Shown: positions 61,275 through 64,000 of the stretch, in pieces
Layout of the letters: every line of letters starts with the position of its first letter
Numbering within the stretch: position 1 is the stretch's first letter
NCBI RefSeq assembly: GCF_001552255.1
Contig: NZ_BCQV01000013.1
Span: 62,001 to 126,000, forward strand
Reading direction: 5' to 3'
From: Alicyclobacillus shizuokensis NBRC 103103
Lineage (GTDB): Bacteria > Bacillota > Bacilli > Alicyclobacillales > Alicyclobacillaceae
Length of the DNA stretch: 64,000 nucleotides
Program-made: the position numbers and the translations under genes
Notes under the pieces: model-generated
What the model was told of the DNA's origin: nothing
The model's input: the letters and a program-made list of their open reading frames with translations, nothing else
Database searches by the model: none

Positions 61275-61532
61275 AAAATGCTGGAAGGCCATGTTGAAGC
61301 CGCGCTGGCCAGGCTTGGACGCCTCGGTAGTGGCTGCCACCGCAGTGGGAGTGAACGCGCACTCGAACATTCCCATAAGTGCCCCGCAGACAAGCATGAG
61401 CACGAGGCCGTTGGCCAGGCCCGTAAAGATAGACAGAAATGAAAATGCCACAGCTGCGGGAATGAGCACCTTTCGGCGTCCACTCGCGATTTCATGGGCC
61501 GCGCATGGCCATGAAGTGACGGCGCCGCCCAC
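61275..61532 (-). pseudogene. MFS transporter fragment
   Basis: About 70-85 codons match part of an MFS carrier: GRRKVLIPAAVAFSFLSIF (loop 2-3 and TM3) and FTPTAVAATTEASKPGQRGF (TM4-5 loop). Both the start and the C-terminal eight helices are missing. It differs from the intact carrier immediately upstream, so it derives from another gene. Confidence 0.65.
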
Positions 61533-62861
61533 TCACATGGCGGGGTGGCTTGCGCGCTGCCGCCACTCAGCGTAACGCTGCTGGACCAAGGCCATGGCCA
61601 CGGCGGACACCACGCTGGGCAGCGCGAAGGCGAGAAAGTCGGCGGTCAAAGACAGGTGTCCGGCCACCAACAGGCCACCCATCGTCGGTCCCAAAATGCC
61701 GCCCAGGCGGCCCACACCCAGCGCCCAGCCGATGCCGGTGGACCGCATTTCCGTCGGATAGTACTGGGACACATAGGCGTTGGACGTAATCTGCGTGCCC
61801 GTGGTGGTGGCCCCGGCGACGAACAAGAGAACATAGAGCAGACCGATGGACGGCCTCTGACTCATCGCCACCAGCGAGGCGGCCGCGATGAGAAACGATA
61901 CCACCAGCACCGGTTTCGCCCCCACCCAATCCGCGATGCGCGATCCGATCACCGCACCGACAATGGCCCCGAGATTGAGCGCGAGCAGAGACCCGAGACT
62001 CGACGCCACCGCAAACCCGGCGGTCTGCATCAGCTTCGGAAGCCACGTCGTCAAGCCGTACATCGTCAACAGGCACATGAAAAACGAAACCCAAAAGAGG
62101 ATCGTCGATACGCCCCGGCCTTCGCCGAACAGCCGAATGACCGGGAACCCGCTCTGCACTGGCCGTGTCAACACGTAGCGATCCTGCACGTCATAGGTCT
62201 CCCCAGACACTCGCTCAAACACAGCGGCGAGCTTGTCTGTGCGCTGTTTCTGCGAGTAAAACTGCAGGGAATCCGGCACCCACCAGACAAACAGCGGCAG
62301 CATCAGCAACGGAACGGCTCCTACCCAGAGTACGGCCCGCCAGCCGGCCGTCGGCACCAACCACATCCCGATAAGCGAAGCCACCACGCCGCCGAACGGG
62401 TGGCCGCTGAACATCACAGCGACCAACGTGCTGCGGACGGACGCCGGCGCGTACTCCGTCACCAGAGCGACCGTGTTCGGCATGATACCGCCCAGGCCCA
62501 AACCGGCGATAAACCGCAGCACTGCAAACGCCGTTGGCCCGCCGGCGAATCCAGCCAACCCGGTGAATACACAAAACACAGCGCAGCTGATCACAATCAC
62601 GTTCTTGCGCCCCCACCGGTCCGCCGCAGGCCCCAGCGCGAGAGCGCCAATCATCATGCCCACCAGCGCGTAACTGTTGAGCGATCCGGCCACCACCGGG
62701 GAGATCCCCCAGTCCTTCATCAGCGACGGGACAATCGTCCCGTACATGAAGAGATCGTAACCGTCGCACATGATCATGAACGTACAGCATAAAAGGAGAA
62801 ACCAATGAAAGCGGTTAACCCGAGCGCGTCCAATCACCTCATCCACCTGCACGGTTCGCAC
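61533..62861 (-). CDS. MFS transporter, aromatic acid:H+ symporter (AAHS) type
   Basis: A 442-residue carrier with 12 helices: TM1 has the AAHS signature MCDGYDLFMYGTIVPSL, the TM2-3 loop LGPAADRWGRKNVI, and MRSTGIGWALGVGRLGGI is the TM11 motif. It imports aromatic acids such as benzoates or related compounds. GTG 62861 follows GGAGGTGAAGG. It is a paralogue of the carrier at 12971-14326 and lies directly downstream of an IclR gene, again the same pairing as in the gentisate operon. Confidence 0.92.
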   Translation of the reverse strand: MRTVQVDEVIGRARVNRFHWFLLLCCTFMIMCDGYDLFMYGTIVPSLMKDWGISPVVAGSLNSYALVGMMIGALALGPAADRWGRKNVIVISCAVFCVFTGLAGFAGGPTAFAVLRFIAGLGLGGIMPNTVALVTEYAPASVRSTLVAVMFSGHPFGGVVASLIGMWLVPTAGWRAVLWVGAVPLLMLPLFVWWVPDSLQFYSQKQRTDKLAAVFERVSGETYDVQDRYVLTRPVQSGFPVIRLFGEGRGVSTILFWVSFFMCLLTMYGLTTWLPKLMQTAGFAVASSLGSLLALNLGAIVGAVIGSRIADWVGAKPVLVVSFLIAAASLVAMSQRPSIGLLYVLLFVAGATTTGTQITSNAYVSQYYPTEMRSTGIGWALGVGRLGGILGPTMGGLLVAGHLSLTADFLAFALPSVVSAVAMALVQQRYAEWRQRASHPAM

Positions 62862-62972
62862 CGTCCTTCACCTCCACTCCCCCACCGGGGGTTTCGTTAT
62901 CCGTCCAGCTCTGATTCCCATCAGGGGCTATCGTTGTCCATCCATCCGAGCCCTATCCTGGGCTCCCTCGCG

Positions 62973-63740
62973 TTATGCGTCGCCGCAGCCCAGTTCCCGG
63001 GACAGGCGGCGGCACTCCTCTTTCAACGCCTTCACAACCGGCGATGTCGCGCCCCCGTCCAACACGCCCAGAATCCCGACCACCGTGATGGCCGCGACCA
63101 CTTCGCCGTCGCGCCCAAACACCGGGCAGCCAATCGCCAAAATCCCCGGCAGCAGGCTCTCTTCCGTGGTGGCAAAGCCGTTCTTGCGAATGGCCGCCAA
63201 TTCGACTTCCAACGCCTCAGCGTCGATGCCGTACTCCCGCAATTCGCGACGCTGCACCGCCTCCGTCTGGGTACGCGGCAGATATGCGAGAAACACCTTA
63301 CCGCCCGCCGACTTCACCGCGCTCACCTGTGCTCCGACGCGAATCCCGATGTTGACGGCGCGGGTACTCTCTTCCCACTGCAGAAAGTGCGGCCCCCGCT
63401 CCGTCCACACCGACAGCGCCACCGTCTCGTTGATACGCTCGCGCAGCCGCTCCAGCGCCGGCTTTGCCAGCCTGCGAATGTCCCAGCGGTTCGACGCCAA
63501 CAGCCCCAGCGACATCAGCTCCAGTCCAATCGAGTAACGCAGGTCGTCGTCGCGCGTGAGAAACCCTGTCCGATACAAGCTGGTTAGGTAGCGGTGCAGC
63601 CGGCTCTTTGACATCCCGCATAACTCGCTGATCTCCGTGATGGACAACGGTCGATTCGCTGCCCCAATCTTTTTCAAAATCTCAATCGCTATCTCGACCG
63701 ATTGGATGCCGAGTCCTGTCATGTCGCGTCGATTGGACAT
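62973..63740 (-). CDS. IclR-family transcriptional regulator
   Basis: A 255-residue regulator with N-terminal winged helix-turn-helix (RPLSITEISELCGMSKSRLH) and the IclR effector domain (LLPGILAIGCPVFGRDGEV). ATG 63740 follows GGAGGCAGAGG. It is transcribed just ahead of the aromatic acid carrier and probably controls it and a rightward unit starting at the window end; a 12-bp palindrome at 63839-63850 in the intergenic region is a candidate site. Confidence 0.92.
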   Translation of the reverse strand: MSNRRDMTGLGIQSVEIAIEILKKIGAANRPLSITEISELCGMSKSRLHRYLTSLYRTGFLTRDDDLRYSIGLELMSLGLLASNRWDIRRLAKPALERLRERINETVALSVWTERGPHFLQWEESTRAVNIGIRVGAQVSAVKSAGGKVFLAYLPRTQTEAVQRRELREYGIDAEALEVELAAIRKNGFATTEESLLPGILAIGCPVFGRDGEVVAAITVVGILGVLDGGATSPVVKALKEECRRLSRELGCGDA

Positions 63741-63838
63741 CCTCTGCCTCCGTCCATAAGTCGTTTCTAGCCCTTAACTCTATCAGATTCGTCCTCCCGC
63801 CTCACCCCCCAAACTATCAACAATGAGTAAATAATATT

Positions 63839-63850
63839 CACGATATCGTG
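63839..63850. promoter_or_regulatory. Palindrome upstream of the IclR gene
   Basis: CACGATATCGTG is a perfect 12-bp palindrome in an AT-rich divergent region, about 100 bases before the IclR start; the flanks ATT/AAT extend the symmetry loosely. It differs in sequence from the operators at 17840-17876, in keeping with a different IclR protein. Confidence 0.5.
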
Positions 63851-63985
63851 ATTATCATAGGAGGAACGCATCCGACTTGTCAATCCCCTCTGAATTCAAC
63901 CGTTTACAAAACCAGCCGTGGTTGCTATAGTCAAATTAACGAATCGATAACTATATTTACTATTGGTAAAGGGGCGTGGTGCAGC

Positions 63986-64000
63986 TTGAAGCTTGCGACA
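63986..64000 (+). CDS. Possible start of a further gene at the window edge
   Basis: AAAGGGGCG at 63968-63976 is followed about 10 bases later by TTG and codons for KLAT. The FAH-family gene at 17821 starts with nearly the same codons (KLAL), so this may be another FAH-family gene divergent from the IclR regulator. Only five codons are visible. Confidence 0.25.

Overview
The window is GC-rich bacterial chromosome from a Gram-positive, Bacillota-type organism. Evidence for this is the strong GGAGG-type ribosome binding sites, the frequent GTG and TTG starts, the acpS-nnr-ydcC-alr-ndoAI-ndoA gene order typical of Bacilli, a YusF-type toprim protein, a YugG/YugH-like regulator-aminotransferase pair, two PBP2-type transpeptidases, an LCP protein and a B. 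subtilis-like muropeptide gene set. A thermophilic or acidophilic Alicyclobacillaceae member is my best guess from gene style, but it is not proven. I see no rRNA, tRNA, CRISPR array, prophage or complete insertion sequence.

Layout. 1-2 kb: end of a glutamate dehydrogenase gene, then arginase (arginine/glutamate catabolism). 2-10.4 kb: a peptidoglycan-recycling island (MurQ etherase, CocE/S15 hydrolase, NlpC/P60 endopeptidase, AmlX-like hydrolase, BadF-type amino-sugar kinase, MurR-like regulator). In it both expected glycosidases are dead: NagZ is only a 49-codon C-terminal stub and NamZ carries an internal deletion. An aspartokinase ACT-domain scrap is fused to the murQ reading frame. 10.5-12 kb: amino acid permease. 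12-17.9 kb: gentisate-type aromatic operon (FAH-family hydrolase, gentisate dioxygenase, FAD monooxygenase, aromatic acid MFS transporter, IclR regulator) behind a double palindromic operator. 17.9-20.7 kb: PuuD-like amidotransferase, S-adenosylhomocysteinase and a divergent nitroreductase.

20.9-27.6 kb: the conserved ndoA-ndoAI-alr-ydcC-nnr-acpS locus, split by a mobile-type Rpn nuclease gene. 27.7-35.1 kb: membrane protein, tandem DUF190 protein, gamma-glutamyltransferase, Lrp/AsnC regulator plus aminotransferase, methionine aminopeptidase and an MbfA-like ferritin/VIT1 protein. 35.2-37.7 kb: a decayed DUF488 gene, a toprim protein, a frameshifted Rieske oxygenase and a Gly-rich protein. 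38-40.7 kb: DUF2520 protein-panB-panC (pantothenate); coaA at 49.5 kb continues that route to CoA.

41.2-55.2 kb: M20 amidohydrolase, CpsB-like phosphatase, two tandem PBP2 paralogues with the same extended -10 promoter, sugar epimerase, coaA, DHA2 drug exporter, cupredoxin and LCP protein, which is largely a cell-envelope region. 55.3-57.5 kb: a ZTP (pfl) riboswitch with an attenuator in front of a divergent FolD, then mannose-6-phosphate isomerase. 57.9-64 kb: a second aromatic-catabolic zone (GntR and IclR regulators, aromatic acid MFS transporter, beta-ketoadipyl-CoA-type thiolase) in which a maleylacetate reductase and another MFS gene survive only as fragments.

A recurring theme is gene decay. 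At least seven recognisable remnants (nagZ, lysC, namZ, DUF488, Rieske oxygenase, macA, an MFS gene) lie between intact, well-preserved operons. I did not find a clearly new defence or mobile system. The most unusual signals are the selective loss of both glycosidases in the recycling island and the ZTP-riboswitch-controlled FolD with altered catalytic and cofactor positions.
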